NCBI GenBank assembly: GCA_009760855.2
Contig: WPIO01000015.1
Location: forward strand, 170,001 to 234,000
From: Cristatella mucedo
Taxonomy: Eukaryota > Bryozoa > Phylactolaemata > Cristatellidae
Reading direction: 5' to 3'
DNA length: 64,000 nt
Position 1 is the first letter of the stretch. Each line of letters opens with the position of its first letter. The position numbers and the translations under genes are program-made. Positions 45,868-58,792 of this stretch are shown in pieces. Under the pieces are notes generated by a model, which was given only the letters and a program-made list of their open reading frames with translations, was not told the DNA's origin and searched no databases.

Positions 45868-46318
45868 GTAGTGCCCCAACTTCTCAGCGATCTGCATATG
45901 ATCCCCATCAAGAAGTGTATCGACTTTAAGATTCTGTCTGTTATCTATAGGTCCCCTCCATTTTGCTATCTGAATCGCATCCCTGTTCTGCATCACGCCA
46001 CTGTCGCTCTCTTCTGAATCTGTCTTCTGACTTGTCGTTTGGTTGTGCTTCTAGCAAACTTCAAATCTCTTGGAGACCGTAGCTTCAGCTGCAGTGCTAC
46101 CGAAAGGTCGTTAACTCACTCACCGATAACTCACTGCCTTTGCTCTGTCCGAGTCAATTCATTGTGTGTGCCTGTGTTTTGTTCAGACAGTCAGCATGTA
46201 ATGTTATGACCAACCAATTTGGCATGTGTCCTGTTCAGCACATTTTAATGGCCTGCAAATTCCGTTCAAGTGAAAGGACGTTTCGTTCGCTTAAAGCGCC
46301 ATGTAAATGTTGTGCTGG
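45868..46318 (+). mobile_element. LINE A-like fragment, very degenerate
   Basis: Contains TTCAAATCTCTTGGAGACCG (family A NLKSFGDR segment) near 46060, UTR sequence ACAGTCAGCATGTAATGTTATG near 46188, and a poor tail CGCTTAAAGCGCCATGTAAA. Coding potential is gone. Confidence 0.6.
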
Positions 46319-46969
46319 TGGTAATGTCACACTGCTGCCCGTTCCTCCTACCTCCCACCAGTCCGTGGAGGCGGTCTTGCTGCAGCCTCCTCCTTCTTGT
46401 ACTTCTCATGGCAACCTCCCCCCCCCCCCGTGCCAGTGAGGCAGCAAGTGCTCCAGCGCATGAGCGACTGAGAGCCACTTTGGAGTAGCCACTCGGGACG
46501 ACATCATCGCTCGGTCGCCGCCCCCTGAGCGAAGGGTGCTGCTTCACTGCTAGGTGATAGCGTTCGAATGCACGTGCAGCTCATTGGCTCGAGACTTGAG
46601 CCCCGTCCCTCGTCGAGCCGGCTGCTTGATCCGCTGCTCGCCTGCCTAAAGCGTGCGTGGCCGTCCCTCTCCCTCAGCTCGATCGCAGACGAAGCGTGCA
46701 CACACGACTGGGTACAGCCGAAACCTAACTGGGCATCCGTCGACCCGCGCCTGCTGCTTTTGAGGCCAAGCCGCCAGTGGGTGGAGGTGGGCGGCGGCAT
46801 GTCCCCCGTCGACTGCCTGTGCCTAGCGATCAGCTTCGACAGCCGAGCAGGCACAAGCCTGGCGGCACTGGCTCGGCTGTCGAAGCAGCAGAGATGGGGG
46901 CAGGTGCACCTGCGATGGCCGCCGGGATGGAGGGCGGGATGGAGTGAGAGGTGAAGTGTGGAAAATGTG

Positions 46970-46973
<4 letters not shown>

Positions 46974-47054
<81 letters not shown>
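46974..47054 (+). repeat. (CTG)n array, about 27 units
   Basis: Uninterrupted CTG triplets. All three sense frames and the polyQ and polyA antisense frames read through it; none has other support. It lies in intron 13, not in an exon. Confidence 0.97.
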
Positions 47055-47055
<1 letters not shown>

Positions 47056-47631
47056 GCAGACGTCGTGCTGCCGGTGGCTGCAGACTTCGTCTTGCAAGTC
47101 GAAGCTGCTCTTTTAGCTGGCGCCTTCAGTCCCCCTCCCATCCACCCATTGGTCGGTGCCGGGGAGGGGGTGAGCCGAGGGCCTTTGTTGGTGCACAGAT
47201 TGCTAAATCCCAACAATCGAGTGTCCCCCACTGTGCTGCCCGACTGTTGTTCTGTTCATTAGCCAGCTATCGGTGTTTGGATCATTTGCTGCATTGACTA
47301 CTTGTTGCTGGCCGGCCCGGGCATGCACTGCTGCCTGCCTGGCTGCCCAGGGCCGCCTGCCTGGTGGCCTCAGGCCAGGCTGCTGCCCAAACCGGCTCAT
47401 TTGACTGGTGTGAATTGGCTTCTCGTGCGTGAATTGGCTTTTTGTTCGCGAGCGGTCAGCAGCGGCGGCGCGTGCCGCTTGCGTCTGAGGCCTGCCCCAA
47501 GAGCTGCTGCTGCCGCTGCTGCTTGCCTCTGCTTGAGTCTTGCTGTTCGCTTGGCAAGCACGAGCACGGCTGCTCCTGCCAACGAGCATTGGTGACCCCT
47601 CCCTCTTTTCGAGCTCTCGCCGCCGGCCATA

Positions 47632-47790
47632 ATAATAATAATAATAATAATAATTCACTTGATAAAGCGCCCTCAGAGAACTCAATCTCTCTCTAGGCGC
47701 TTTACATTTGCTGTAAAGTGAAATGCAATTGAATGGTAAGTAAAATCATGCTTGAAAAACAAACGAGATGAATAATATGGTTATCTCCAG
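47632..47790 (-). mobile_element. LINE family A 3' end
   Basis: (TAA)n, then TTGATAAAGCGCCCTCAGAG and the 3' UTR TGTAAAGTGAAATGCAATTG. It is 5' truncated within the UTR. Confidence 0.85.
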
Positions 47791-48187
47791 GCGGCCGCGT
47801 GCGTTCACTCGGGCAGTGGCTGCCGCCAGCCTGATCAGGACTGTGCTGCCATTAGCCTGGACGTGACTATATAGTCTCCATTTCTCCATACCCGGCAGCA
47901 CCTTTTGTGGCCTTTCGTCTGCTCCCGATCGAGTCCCTTGCTACCGAGCCTGCTGCCCTGCAAACCTCTCTCCTACGGTGGCGCCGCCGGAGACATCCTT
48001 GTATGGTCTGCATCAGTGCACGGCCGACTAGATCCTGAGGCTGACCGACGCTGTTAGGCGTGGGACGATGCCTGCACGCTAGTTCCGGTCTAGCCACCAT
48101 CCTCCGACTAGCTGCCGCACCAGCTAGCTCAGCTGCTGCAGCAGCCAGCTAGTGTAGTCTCTGCACTGCACAGGGGTGGCTTGTTGG

Positions 48188-48352
48188 AAGCCGTGATAGC
48201 CCTCAGGGTGTTAGGTGCTCTCTCTTCGCGATCGAGGTCCAAGGTTAGAATCCTGCAGTGGGCGATCCTATGTTGCCAACTGCAATACCGTGTAGCCGTT
48301 AAGGCTAGACTGCCGCCGCCATACCAATGAGACTGTTAAATCAGCTAATACT
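48188..48352 (+). mobile_element. SINE1 copy, diverged
   Basis: B-box-like CAAGGTTAGAATCCTGCAGT, then GGGCGATCCTATGTTGCC (palindrome broken by substitutions), GTGTAGCCGTTAAGGCTAGA and GAGACTGTTAAATCAGCTAA. Confidence 0.75.
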
Positions 48353-48636
48353 ACTACACCACTTGTGGCTCCACGGAGCTTCCCTCCCTCCCCCCTCCCA
48401 GCTTGGCTGCTGTCATCTTCACTGGCACTCATCCAACAGAAAAGATGACTCAAGGCCTTGTGCCTTACCCTGGTTGCCACTGCTTGCCTGTTTGCTTGCC
48501 AGCCTGCCTCCCACCCCAACCAACCACCAGTAGTGCTGGTGTCACCTACAAGGAACCTGCATCGTCAGTGCTGCCATCCTCAGCCCTGCGATCATTAATC
48601 ATCGTCCCGAGAAAAGAAAGGGGGTGGTCAGATAAA

Positions 48637-48842
<206 letters not shown>

Positions 48843-49360
48843 TAGACTGAGTGGGACAGCTTGAGCATGGTGGCTGCTGCTGGCCACCGTAGCCGGCATT
48901 AGCACTATCTCGAGCCGTGTCCATTGTTTATTTACCGTGCCAACTGTTGATGACCTGGCAAGGTGCCTACTAAAAATCAAATCTTCGGCCGTGTCTGCAG
49001 GGGCAGCTGATGCCACTGCTCTGGCGACTGGCCGTGTCTGTTTCTACCCGGCAGGTCGCACCTGGCCTGCTTCGCGCTGGCTCGTCTGAAGCCGACGAGA
49101 TTCCACTCTGGGGGCCGTAAATAATAGAGGCCTCCCAAACTGCCTACTGCATTTTGTTGAGCCCAGCCTGGCTAGAGTAGCCTTTGCTGGTCTTTTGGAA
49201 TGGAAGGGAAGGGGGCACGTAATGCCCTTGAGCGTGAGCTTGGTGGGCCAAACCTGGAGACGATGAGGTCCTTCTCGTTCCGCGTTTCTCCGCTGGATCG
49301 CCGTGCACTCGATCGCGACCAGCTGCTCTCTGGAACATCCTGCTTCATCGATCGAGACCA

Positions 49361-49393
<33 letters not shown>

Positions 49394-49914
49394 GCTGATG
49401 CCACCTTACCCGGTGCTCTGAGCTGCTGCCTCCTCGGCGACCTCTCTTTGCAATTCTCGTTTGCTCATCGTCGCATGTGAGCTGAAATGTTTGAAATCGT
49501 CCGGAAAGATATCAAATTAAGCTGAACCTGCGTATCTAGTAAGCACCACTTTGACGGCTCCCACCCCCTAAGGGAATCGGTTGTTCGCATAGTCGTCAAG
49601 GGAAGAGACAGCTGATTTCGAAGGAGCCACTTTTGATGTGAACGATGTCTTTTACTAGCATCGACGCTTGCCATATCGTTAAACAAAGGCGCTGTTACGG
49701 AGCAGCTCGCTTCCTAGCGATGTCACGACTCACTGTCACACTTGCTTTGCACTCGGCAGCAGTTAGCAAGCCTCGCACCCGGATGTCTTTAGTGTGCTGC
49801 ATTGAGCCCCTCTGCCAGCCAGCGAGTGGCATTCTTATTAGCCAAGCTTTGCCTGAGCGTCCGGTCTCGATGTACATCTGTTGCCTGCTCCTCGTGCTAG
49901 ATCTATGCCTGTAG

Positions 49915-50083
49915 ATGCCTAGGTGGGCCACTTCACGGCCCACGTCGTGGCTTATGAGTCCCCCAGCAGCAGCCAATCCTTTTGTGTCTACTGCAACTGT
50001 GTGGATGTAGAGGGGGTGATAACCGCCAAGGCTCTCCTGATGCTGCTGCTTCGTTAATGAGGCTGTTAAAATAACTGACCTTC
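49915..50083 (+). mobile_element. SINE1 copy, old
   Basis: CACGTCGTGGCTTATGAGTC (damaged B box), then GTGATAACCGCCAAGGCTCT and GAGGCTGTTAAAATAACTGA. Confidence 0.55.
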
Positions 50084-50505
50084 ATTTGTGATTAATTATT
50101 TGTGTGGCTTTCACTCCAGCAGGCTGCATACTGCTGGCTAGTGGCTGCCATAGCCGACCTCGAACTATGAAGCAAAACGAGCTGCTGTTGCCTCACATCG
50201 CTGCTTTTATGTTGTTTCTCTTGCTGCCTTCGTGCATGCCTCTCGTGCGGTGCAACAGCTGCTGCTGTCGACACGCTGCCACATTGTGGTTCAAAGCAAG
50301 GGGCAGCCGTAAAGCAACCGGTCATTATATGCATCAAGGCCACGCTCTCGAGTCGCAGAGCTTGGAAGCGCACTTGTCCACTCCAGTGAGTGTGCGTGCG
50401 TAAGTGTGTGTGCACTCTCGCGTGTGTGTTGGAGTTCCACCAGCTGTAGCTAACTGGCTGTTCTGTTGTCATGGCTCAGCTGTAGCAGGTGGCAGCAGAC
50501 TCAGC

Positions 50506-51668
50506 TAATAATAATAATAATACACTTGATAAAGCGCCCTCAGAAAACTCAATCTCTTTCTAGGCTCTTTACATTTGCTGCAAGTGATGGCACACTAGAT
50601 AAGGCGGTTGCTTTTACGACCTCGGTCCCGAGGTCGTGGGTTCGATTCCTGTGGTGGGCGATCCTTTATCGCCACTGCAAGCGGTGTGATAGCCATAAAG
50701 GCTCTTCTGTCGCTATACAAAAAGAGGCTGTTTAAGCAGCTAGGATTTATTTATTTATTAAAGGGAAATGCAATTGAATGGTTAGTAATATCATCTTTGA
50801 TAAACAACATGAATAACATGGTTAGGGGTGACATGCACAGGGTCAGCATGCAAATGTGGTTAGTGGCAGCATGCAGTGTCAGCACGCACAAGTACATGAA
50901 GGACGAATCACAGGAACCCACTAAATGCTGTCCTAAACAGGTGTGTTTTAAGTTCTTTTTAAATGTGGTCAAGTCACGGGATGTTGTGACGCAAGGCGGT
51001 AGGGAGTTCCAGGCTTTGGGAGCATACGAACTAAATACATGTTCTCCAAAGGATTTGAGGTTTGTACGAGGTATTGGTAAACTGTTGGATTTTGAAAAGC
51101 AGGTGGTACGTTGCTTGGCCTGATGGGGGAGTATGTCGGAGAGATAGGCTGGAGCCATAGAATGAAGGGACCTAAAAGTGAGCGACAAAACCTTGAAGTC
51201 GATCCGTTGCTTGACTGGGAGCCAGTGCAGGTTGGCAAGAAGTGGTGTGATGTGGCAACTGCGATGATCACGACAGACAAGCCTAGCTGCGGAGTTTTGC
51301 ACCAGCTGTAAGCGCCTGCTTGCACATGCCAGTAGGCCAGCAAGCAGTGAGTTACAGAAGTCAAGACGGGATATCACAAATGCATGGACCAACTTAGACG
51401 TGGTATCCTTATCTAAACAAGCCCGAATTTTAGCAATGTTATGTAGCTGAAAGTAGGCAGACTTGATTGTGGAGCTGATGTGGTCATCTAACGAGAGGTC
51501 ACTTTGGAACATGACACCTAGATTTCGAGCTGTTTCAACAGAAGATATGCTTGCAGAGCCAAGTTTGAGCATAAGCTTTTCCCATTTTTGAATCACACAG
51601 GGTTTGCCCTTAACTAGTAAGTTAGTTTTACCATCGTTTAGTTGAATCTTAACTATGCACCCTTTCAA
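50506..51668 (-). mobile_element. LINE family A with a long intact C-terminal frame
   Basis: The best preserved LINE stretch. On the minus strand a continuous frame from 51668 to 50751 encodes LNDGKTNLLVKGKPCVIQKW, ARNLGVMFQSDLSLDDHISS, DKDTTSKLVHAFVISRLDFC, RRLQLVQNSAARLVCRDHRS, LHWLPVKQRIDFKVLSLTFR and NLKSFGEHVFSSYAPKAWN. These are the C-terminal motifs of CR1/Rex1-type ORF2. It is 5' truncated just after box C. The 3' UTR and hairpin tail reach 50506, broken by a SINE1. Lack of stops makes it the youngest A copy here. Confidence 0.93.
50583..50758 (+). mobile_element. SINE1 copy inserted in a LINE A 3' UTR
   Basis: A box TGGCACACTAGATAAGGCGG, B box GGTCGTGGGTTCGATTCCTG, palindrome GGGCGATCCTTTATCGCC, GTGATAGCCATAAAGGCTCT and GAGGCTGTTTAAGCAGCTAG, then a (TTTA)n end. 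It splits the LINE UTR between CATTTGCTGCAA and AAGGGAAATGCAATTG. It has opposite orientation to the host. Confidence 0.92.
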
Positions 51669-52150
51669 GCCGATCTGGGCGGTCGCTTTGCTCAGGACGG
51701 TCCCTGTCGCTGGCCCTGTGCCACTGGCAGGTGTTCACCTTCCCCCCACCTGGCGGCCTGGCAAGATGACTAGACTATATGCAGTGTAGGTCTCTTGTAC
51801 TCGAACCTTGCCACCTTGGCCCCTGCAGTGCTGTCTGCCAGCAGCCCAGGCTCCGGGCTTTCCCAAAAAGGAAAGAGGCTGGCCTGGTGCTGCTGCTGCT
51901 GCTACAGCCTCTGCCACAACTGATGCTGCTGCCTGAGCCGGTGTTGGCTGGCAGGTAGGCTGTCAGCAGACGGCCCAGTGGCTGTGAGCCATGTTGAAGC
52001 TGTGGTATCCAGGGGCTAGAGTTGGCATCTGTCCAGCCTGTATCAACTAGAGGATCAGAGCACAGTCAACTGGCTGGACTGCCTCGAGTCCTGCCCTCCG
52101 GTTTCTGATTGCACACTCCTCACACTGGCCTCTTTGCTGGCATCTTTCAG

Positions 52151-52245
52151 AGTCGTGCGAGGACTGTGAAATCGATGGCTTGTCGCGCGACAGTTTTGCC
52201 TTCGACGGGAGATGGTGCTCCCACACTGTCCACACAACCGATTAG
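52151..52245 (+). CDS. ELAPOR: ELAPOR-like exon 14
   Basis: Residues 746-776 and two bases. The acceptor GGCATCTTTCAG is strong and the donor is GTGAGA. It encodes VKSMACRATVLPSTGDG, then TLSTQPI. The family segment is S-K-S-I-T-A-Y-V-C-Q-A-x-I-I-P, then V-S-S-Q-P-V-S-L-A-D. The final AG joins C of exon 15 to give Ser, so the junction reads STQPISIADEI. At 31 codons it is easy to miss; it was found by looking for the segment missing between exons 13 and 15, and both phases fit. Confidence 0.88.
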
Positions 52246-52354
52246 GTGAGACTGATCATCAACACGTCAGGCGTTTTAATCTACGACCAGTTGTATTTAT
52301 CTGCTGACCCGCTTGTCTTTATTTGTGTTCGTGTGTTGCCTTCTATGTGTGCAT

Positions 52355-52765
52355 ATATGTATCTCCGTCTGTAACTCCACAAAGCCACAAGGGGTATTCA
52401 GGTGTTAGGCAGGAGAGGTTTGTATAGCGCACTCACAGCCTAAGCGGCTTTGGGTACGCATTCGGTGGCCATCAGACTTCGTCTCACACAACCAAGAGAA
52501 AATGGGAAGCATAGCTGAGTCAGGAGGGCAGTCGAGGAAGTGAGTAGCATTATGGAAGTAGCAACTCAGGACAGCTGGAAAGGGATGTGCCACAATCGGC
52601 AGCAAGAGAGTACATATCGTTGCTTTTTGTGCAGGGCAAAATCTTCTGTCGCCTACGGTTTTTAATCGAAGGATTGGAACAGCTAATTTATTGTCTTTTG
52701 AGGACCTTAGGCAATGAGGAAGCTGGGACTGGTTGAGCAGTTCAGCTAGGTAGGAAGGAGGGTTT
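52355..52765 (-). mobile_element. LINE family B 3' fragment
   Basis: On the minus strand: FPAVLSCYFHNATHFLDCPP, with upstream sequence related to NQSQLPHCLRSSKDNKLAVP, then the family B 3' end GTATAGCGCACTCACAGCCT/GTAACTCCACAAAGCC. It starts 109 bp after exon 14. Confidence 0.88.
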
Positions 52766-53078
52766 GCTTGTAGACCTACATTTGCCTAATGTTTCAGCCT
52801 CTGTAAGGTCATCGAGGATTGCTTTGGCAGGTAACAGCCCCACATCATGCCAGGCGTGATTTAGAGGCAGATTATTGTACTCTTAGCCTGCACAGGTCGT
52901 CAGTTTGGGATTCACACTATTTATAGCTCATTACTTGCCCTGCAAAAGTATGTTGCTCTACTCGACAGCTGGCACTGCTACCGGCCTGGTTCCTGTGCCC
53001 ACGTCGACCTGTGAGGCTCCGAGCCTCAAAGTGGCTAAGGAGCTTTTGCTTTACTGTGGTCTCGCCTCCTCGCTCGCG

Positions 53079-53205
53079 CACACACACACACGCACACACA
53101 CACACACACACGCACACACACACACACGCAGACACACACGCGCGTGCACACACACACTGCCTGCCATCTTAGGGGAGCAATCAGCCGGGTTGTATGTGTG
53201 TGCGT

Positions 53206-53275
<70 letters not shown>

Positions 53276-53280
53276 ACACA
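53079..53280. repeat. (CA)n and (GT)n arrays facing each other
   Basis: About 80 bp of CA (53079-53158) and 86 bp of GT (53195-53280), separated by about 36 bp of unique sequence. They are inverted relative to each other, so the strand can fold into a long hairpin. Confidence 0.95.
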
Positions 53281-54435
53281 CATACATGCGCATGCGAGTG
53301 CATGCACATGTCTGTGTGCTACTTATACTAAGCCTGATAAGGTCAGTCTCTCTGTGTGTAACACTGTGACTGTTTGATCGGTCCGTAGTGATACTGGCTT
53401 CATCCAAATTCTAGCTTGAGCTTTTCCTACCAGTTCTGGTCAAGCAAGTAAAGCTGTTGTTAGTGCATTCAGGCCCATGACCGGCCAGCTTCTTGGACGT
53501 AGATGCGTGCTAGGTCTGATCGGATTGCTGTTGACATATCCTAATGCTCGGAGTGTGCTCCGGCTTGCGTGCTGCTGCTGCTGCTGTGCCGGCCTGTTGA
53601 GCCATTCATTAGGACTGTAGATTTTTAAGCCTAAGCTCGTCGAGCCCGTGGTAGCTGGCTCGGCTGCTGCATTCTGTCCATGTATTATCGAATTGCTAAG
53701 GCACTGCCCTCAGTGGTGCCGATCTGAAAGGACGCTCGTCGGGCTTGCCCGATGAGGGGGGAGAGGGGTAGGGGAGGGGTGGAAGCAACCGAGCCGGACC
53801 GTACAGACCAGAAGTTCACTTCATAACAGGCGCCTGAAGAAGCTGGGCGGGGCTACTCTGTTGCTCCTGAACATTTGCTGACACCCCCCCCCCCGATAAG
53901 CCCCCCCCCCCGCCCCCACTTTTGCTATGCAGTATCTAGTTCTCCGGGCCCAGATGCTGACTTAATATGTCTAGGCGTACATTCCGGATGAGCTGCCAAC
54001 CCTAGCACCCCAGGCTCTTCCGGTAGTCGGACGATGCAAACATCTGGTGCGAGTACCTTGTCTGCTGTATGCATGAACCTCTCAAATGCTTAAGCGCTAG
54101 TATGAGTGAATGAAACCCCAGAAGTGAAGTAAAGAAAGTTAGAGTGGACTGCATTTCTAGTAATAAAACTATCACGGGACTGACATTTTTTTTATCCCAG
54201 AATGAGCACTGGAGTAGCAGGCGATCTTGACCCTCCCAATAATCATAGTTCCTTGCTTGTTACCACTTGGCTATGCCATGGGTTATAATTTGGCCGTATG
54301 TTCTTGAATGTTCAGCAAAAGTGCACTAACCATTCTTCAGAAGCAGCCTTGAACCGAAGTAGGTAACTCGGGCATGTCCGACAAAGCATATGTGATCGAC
54401 TCAGGCCATTAGAGCAAGTGCCTGAGCTAGCCGAA

Positions 54436-54523
54436 CCGTAATAATAATAATAATAATAATAATAATATTGCACTTGATAAAGCGCCCTCAGAGAACTTAA
54501 TCTCTTTCTAGGCGCTTTACATT
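54436..54523 (-). mobile_element. LINE family A tail
   Basis: (TAA)n, then TTGATAAAGCGCCCTCAGAG and AATCTCTTTCTAGGCGCTTTA. It ends right after ACATTTGCTACG, so less than 90 bp was copied. Confidence 0.85.
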
Positions 54524-55874
54524 TGCTACGATTCCTTGAGTCCCTGGATCCGACCGACCATCAAGATCTAGAAGCCGGCATATACAGTCTGAGTTGCCAC
54601 AAGGTTCACACCAGCAGTACACGTGGGCCCCAGCTGTTAGTCAGTGCTAGGTTAAATAACTGAACTAACGATTGAGTATTGCTCCGATGGTGCACCAACT
54701 ATACAGTTCCACGATGCGATTGATAACTAGCAGTCACAGCACTGCGTCTAGTCGACGGGAGATATTCGTTGGACAAGTAATCGATTGGTGCATTTTACAT
54801 CAACTGCATATTCAGGTTTGTAGCCATCTATACACGTGGTCCTCACTACGGAAAGCTCGAATTGTACTTTGCAACAACGCTCGTGACTCCAAAATGTATA
54901 GCACTCGATAGCAAGCAAAAGACTCATGGTGCCACATGCCATGCCGAGCTGGCTTGCTGGAGCATCTTGGGTTTCCCGGGGACCCGGGCTTGCAGCTTCG
55001 TACAGGAAGCCAGTGTGCGGATTATGGGTATTTGCATCCCGGGTTTGTACAGTCAGCTGCCACCAGAAGGTGCCTGGGGGTGGATGGGAGGTGAAACTGT
55101 ATCGAAGCCAGCAGCATTGAGGCCCCTCCCCCTCGATTATCTGGTGGTTTGAGGCCCCTCCCCCTTGATGCAGGGCAGGTAGCTGCTGCAAGCCAAGGCC
55201 GGCTGACTCACGCCCGGATGCAGGACAGGCCACGGGCTGTGGTAGCTTCAGCTGCACACGAGTTGTTGGCGTGCTGCCACCACGTGACGGTGCTGTATTT
55301 AGTTCCATTTGTCGAAGGAGCCGCCCTCTCTGCAGGTCGTGCGACTTGCAGAGGCTGAGAGCATCTGTTGTTGGCGCCTGCAGCCAGGCAGGCAGGGAGA
55401 GCGGCGAAGGCGAGACGAAGAAGGGAAGCAAAAAGCTGTTGTGAGAGTTGAAAGAGTTGAAGTGAGGCCGTTGGAGGGGGTCGGAATGAATTCTTTTTCA
55501 GCGCCATTTCTGCAAAGGGCTGCTTCGGTGTGGTCGTAGGCAGCAGCAGCAGTCGCAGCTGGGAGGCAGATAGGAGCCGGCACCTGTCCAGTGGAGCAGC
55601 CTCGGACGACAAGTGTTTGCACAGATCGGTAGCCGAAGTAGCCGTTGGGTGCCTGGGCATCTTCTGCAGCTGAGGCAGCCGCCTGGCCGGGTAGAGCTGG
55701 CAGCGAATGCTGACCTGGAAACTTGGCATCATGGCACGTCTTGCATCAGCTAGCTGACAGCTAGCTCAAGGGCCTTGACTCCCCACCACCCACCCCAGGT
55801 AATGTTTCCAATTATCGACCTGCGCTGCCTGTGAGCACAGCTTTCACTGCCGAGTTCAAACAGATGAGGTGATG

Positions 55875-56530
55875 TGTAATAATGATAATGATGATACTAA
55901 TGTGGCACACTTTTGTAGCACGCTGAGAGCACCAAAACTCTATCCAGGCGTTTTACAAGTTGCTGCAAGAGAAGCAATAGCCAAGAGTTACTGACGAGCA
56001 TATCGTATCGACAAGCATACAAACGCATGCACGAGTAGACATCGGTGCTGCTAATTAGTAGGACCTCCTTTAATAACATGCACTGAATCACGCGAAGCCG
56101 GTAAGCGCGCAACGTATGCAAGAAAAAAGTTCATCGGGGCGTAGGGAAAGCTCAGTGGGAACAGGTGGGTTATTAGCTAAGATCCAAATGCTGAATGTCG
56201 ATGCAGGTGGTGACCGAACCTGGAAGTGCCAGTTCCAGACATTCGGTGCATGCAAGCTGGAGGCTCTATCACAAGAAGATTTCAATGTATTTCAACTGAC
56301 TGAGAGGTGACTGGATGCCGAGAGCTGGGGACACGCGGGTACTCTGGAGGAGCAAGGAGTTCGGATAGGTAGGCTGATGCAAGCGAGTTGGGCAGCCTGA
56401 ATGCCGCAGAGTGAGTGGATCGTAAAAGTCGTTTCGAGGCTTGGTCTAGGGAGTCAGCCAAGCTGAGGCAGAAGTGGTGTGACGTGGCAGCTACACCGTT
56501 GACAGGTGACCAGCCGAGTTTTGCACCAGC
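55875..56530 (-). mobile_element. LINE family C copy
   Basis: The minus-strand 3' end at about 55875-55975 has CTGGATAGAGTTTTGGTGCT and TTGCTGCAACTTG. The coding part gives LPNSLASAYLSELLAPPEYP, then DRASSLHAPNVWNWHFQVRS. It shares blocks with 32869-33520. Only one tail unit is present, unlike the other C copy. Confidence 0.65.
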
Positions 56531-56832
56531 TGCAGACAATTAAGGGCTCAGATGGCAGGCACGTTCTTTTCCAGCCGTCAGCAACACCTAGCCCAGTGTC
56601 CCATAGCAGCGGCCGTGGCCCCGGCGGCCGTGGCCACGCCCCCCTGCGGCATCCTTTCCAAGCTGAGCAGCACGTGGCCGCGGCACGGGTGGGTGGGGGT
56701 GGCAGATGCATGGCGGCTGCGGCAGCATCCTCTCCATTCACTGTGCGCGTGCCTCCCAGCCCAGCGTGCCCCTTCCCACGCATCGCTGAGGTGGCTTCGA
56801 TCCGCCTTTCGTCGGCAGTTCGTCTTCATGCC

Positions 56833-57141
<309 letters not shown>

Positions 57142-58619
57142 TACCAGCCGAGTTGTGCTGAGCAGGCATCGGGCCACCAGGCCCGTGTGTATGTGTGTGT
57201 GTATGCCAAGCTGGAAGTTGGGAACTAGCCAAGGAAAAGCCAAGGGCTGACCCATGTTGATAAGCTGATTGCTAGTGATTCAGTCGTCCAGGTGCCCGAT
57301 GTAAGAGGCCGATCTGGCTTCGTCGGATGGCGGTGGGCTGGGGGGGGGGGGGGCTGGGGCCGTTTTGGAACAAACCATTTGGATGATAAAGCGATGGCGG
57401 CCAGTCGGCTTGTCATCGCTCGATCGGCAGCTGCCAGACTCTGCTCGCTAGCTAGCTAGCTCAGAGGAGGCTGCAGTTTCCAAGCCAAATCGCAGACGAA
57501 GACCTCGAAGTAGCCAGCTTCTTGCAGAGTTTTCTGGGTGGCCCGCTCATGGAATGGCTCTCATTCACCCACAGGCCATGCTTAGAGCTGCTTGGCTGGA
57601 AAGGAGTGTCGAGAAGAACTCCAGGACACGGGGCCCCTTGTCTGGACGAGAAACCCTCACAGGTCTTGTGAAAGGGGGGCAGCTTTCTATGCGAAGGCAC
57701 GTTACTTTTTTTGCGCTCTTCTCATAGGAGTCTAATTACAACACGAAATTGCATGGATCTTATAAGCTGTTAAGACCAACTTTTAGTGGCACGGAAAAGT
57801 TGGAGCCGGCTACTGATGCTGCAGCTGCACTCTACAGTCTAGCTGAGATCGGGCATCGTGCATGCAGCTTGTGCTGTCAACTTGTGCCGGCGAAAGGTAC
57901 AGATAGTGAAGAGCTGTTAATTCTAAGTCGCCTTGTTCTCGGCGGCTGTATGAAGCAGCTGCACTCGCATAAGATTTCAAATGGTATTACGTGAAGTACA
58001 ATTGTCTGACTGCATAGACCAGGGTAAGAGACCAGTCATCAAATCTGTTGGCTGAAGCATACAGCTCCGAACGGTTTTATAGCATCCAGAATTCGTGGAA
58101 TACTGTCACTTGTGGTGACTCAGTACCGGCATGCTCACTCATTTTCTACTCCAGGGTAATACGCCTGTACACCAGGTACATGGTAGGATTTGCGAGTCGT
58201 AGATGGACTATATACGGGCATCCTCGTGGACATGGATGTCTTCACCGAGCTTAGCAGAGTTGGCTTGCCATCTATGGTATGCTGCTGCATCTAACTAGGA
58301 AGTCGGCCAGGCAGTTGCCATGCCCACAGGCAGACGTGGACGGATGTGGGAATCCCAAATCATTAACTGAATGAGGTTAATCCTGCCCCCCTCCCCTTTA
58401 GGCAATTGGAATTTTTAATGCTAGCCTGTAAACGTTGTGCTAGAATGCTTGGTTAGACAGGCCAGGATGCAGCAGACACGTGGCCACGGTGGAGGCTCCT
58501 ATTAGTCGCTCCTGCCTCATCGTGATTTCGGTTGCACTATGTTTTGCATATTTCCCATTTTGGGACTGGCTGCCCTTAATGTCCTCGATTGTTTGCAATC
58601 ATTTGCTTCTGCTGCTTCG

Positions 58620-58792
58620 TGCTCTCCTGACTCCAGGTCTTCCCACCTTTCCAGCCTGCAGGCTTGCCATTAGTAATGCAAGAGTACCGAAAGCCGCTTA
58701 GGCTGTGAGTGCGCTATACAAAACTCTCCTGCGTAACACCCACATGGTCTTTATGACTTTGTGGAGTTACAGATGGAGATACAGTACATTAC
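58620..58792 (+). mobile_element. LINE family B 3' end
   Basis: GAGTACCGAAAGCCGCTTAG, GCGCTATACAAAACTCTCCT and TTTGTGGAGTTACAGATGGA match the B tails at 13400-13500 and 25080-25180. The upstream part is degraded. Confidence 0.85.

Noticed and set aside
46568-46954. 128-codon ORF containing SSIADEA, similar to the exon 15 start
   Set aside because: The resemblance is limited to five residues; the flanking sequence does not align and no phase-compatible splice sites are present.
46830-47297. PolyQ, polyA, polyL and polyC frames over CTG arrays (also 56552-57255)
   Set aside because: Triplet repeats open every frame. The arrays lie in introns 13 and 14 and no flanking motif supports an exon.
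48985-49100. Candidate for exon 14 after GTGTCTGCAG
   Set aside because: The translation (GQLMPLLWRLAVSVSTRQ) has no family motif; the true exon with ACRATVLP and STQPI is at 52151-52245.
54748-55431. 227-codon minus-strand ORF
   Set aside because: No recognisable domain; overlapping plus frames are also open. Less striking than the ORF at 39182-40141, so not listed as a gene.
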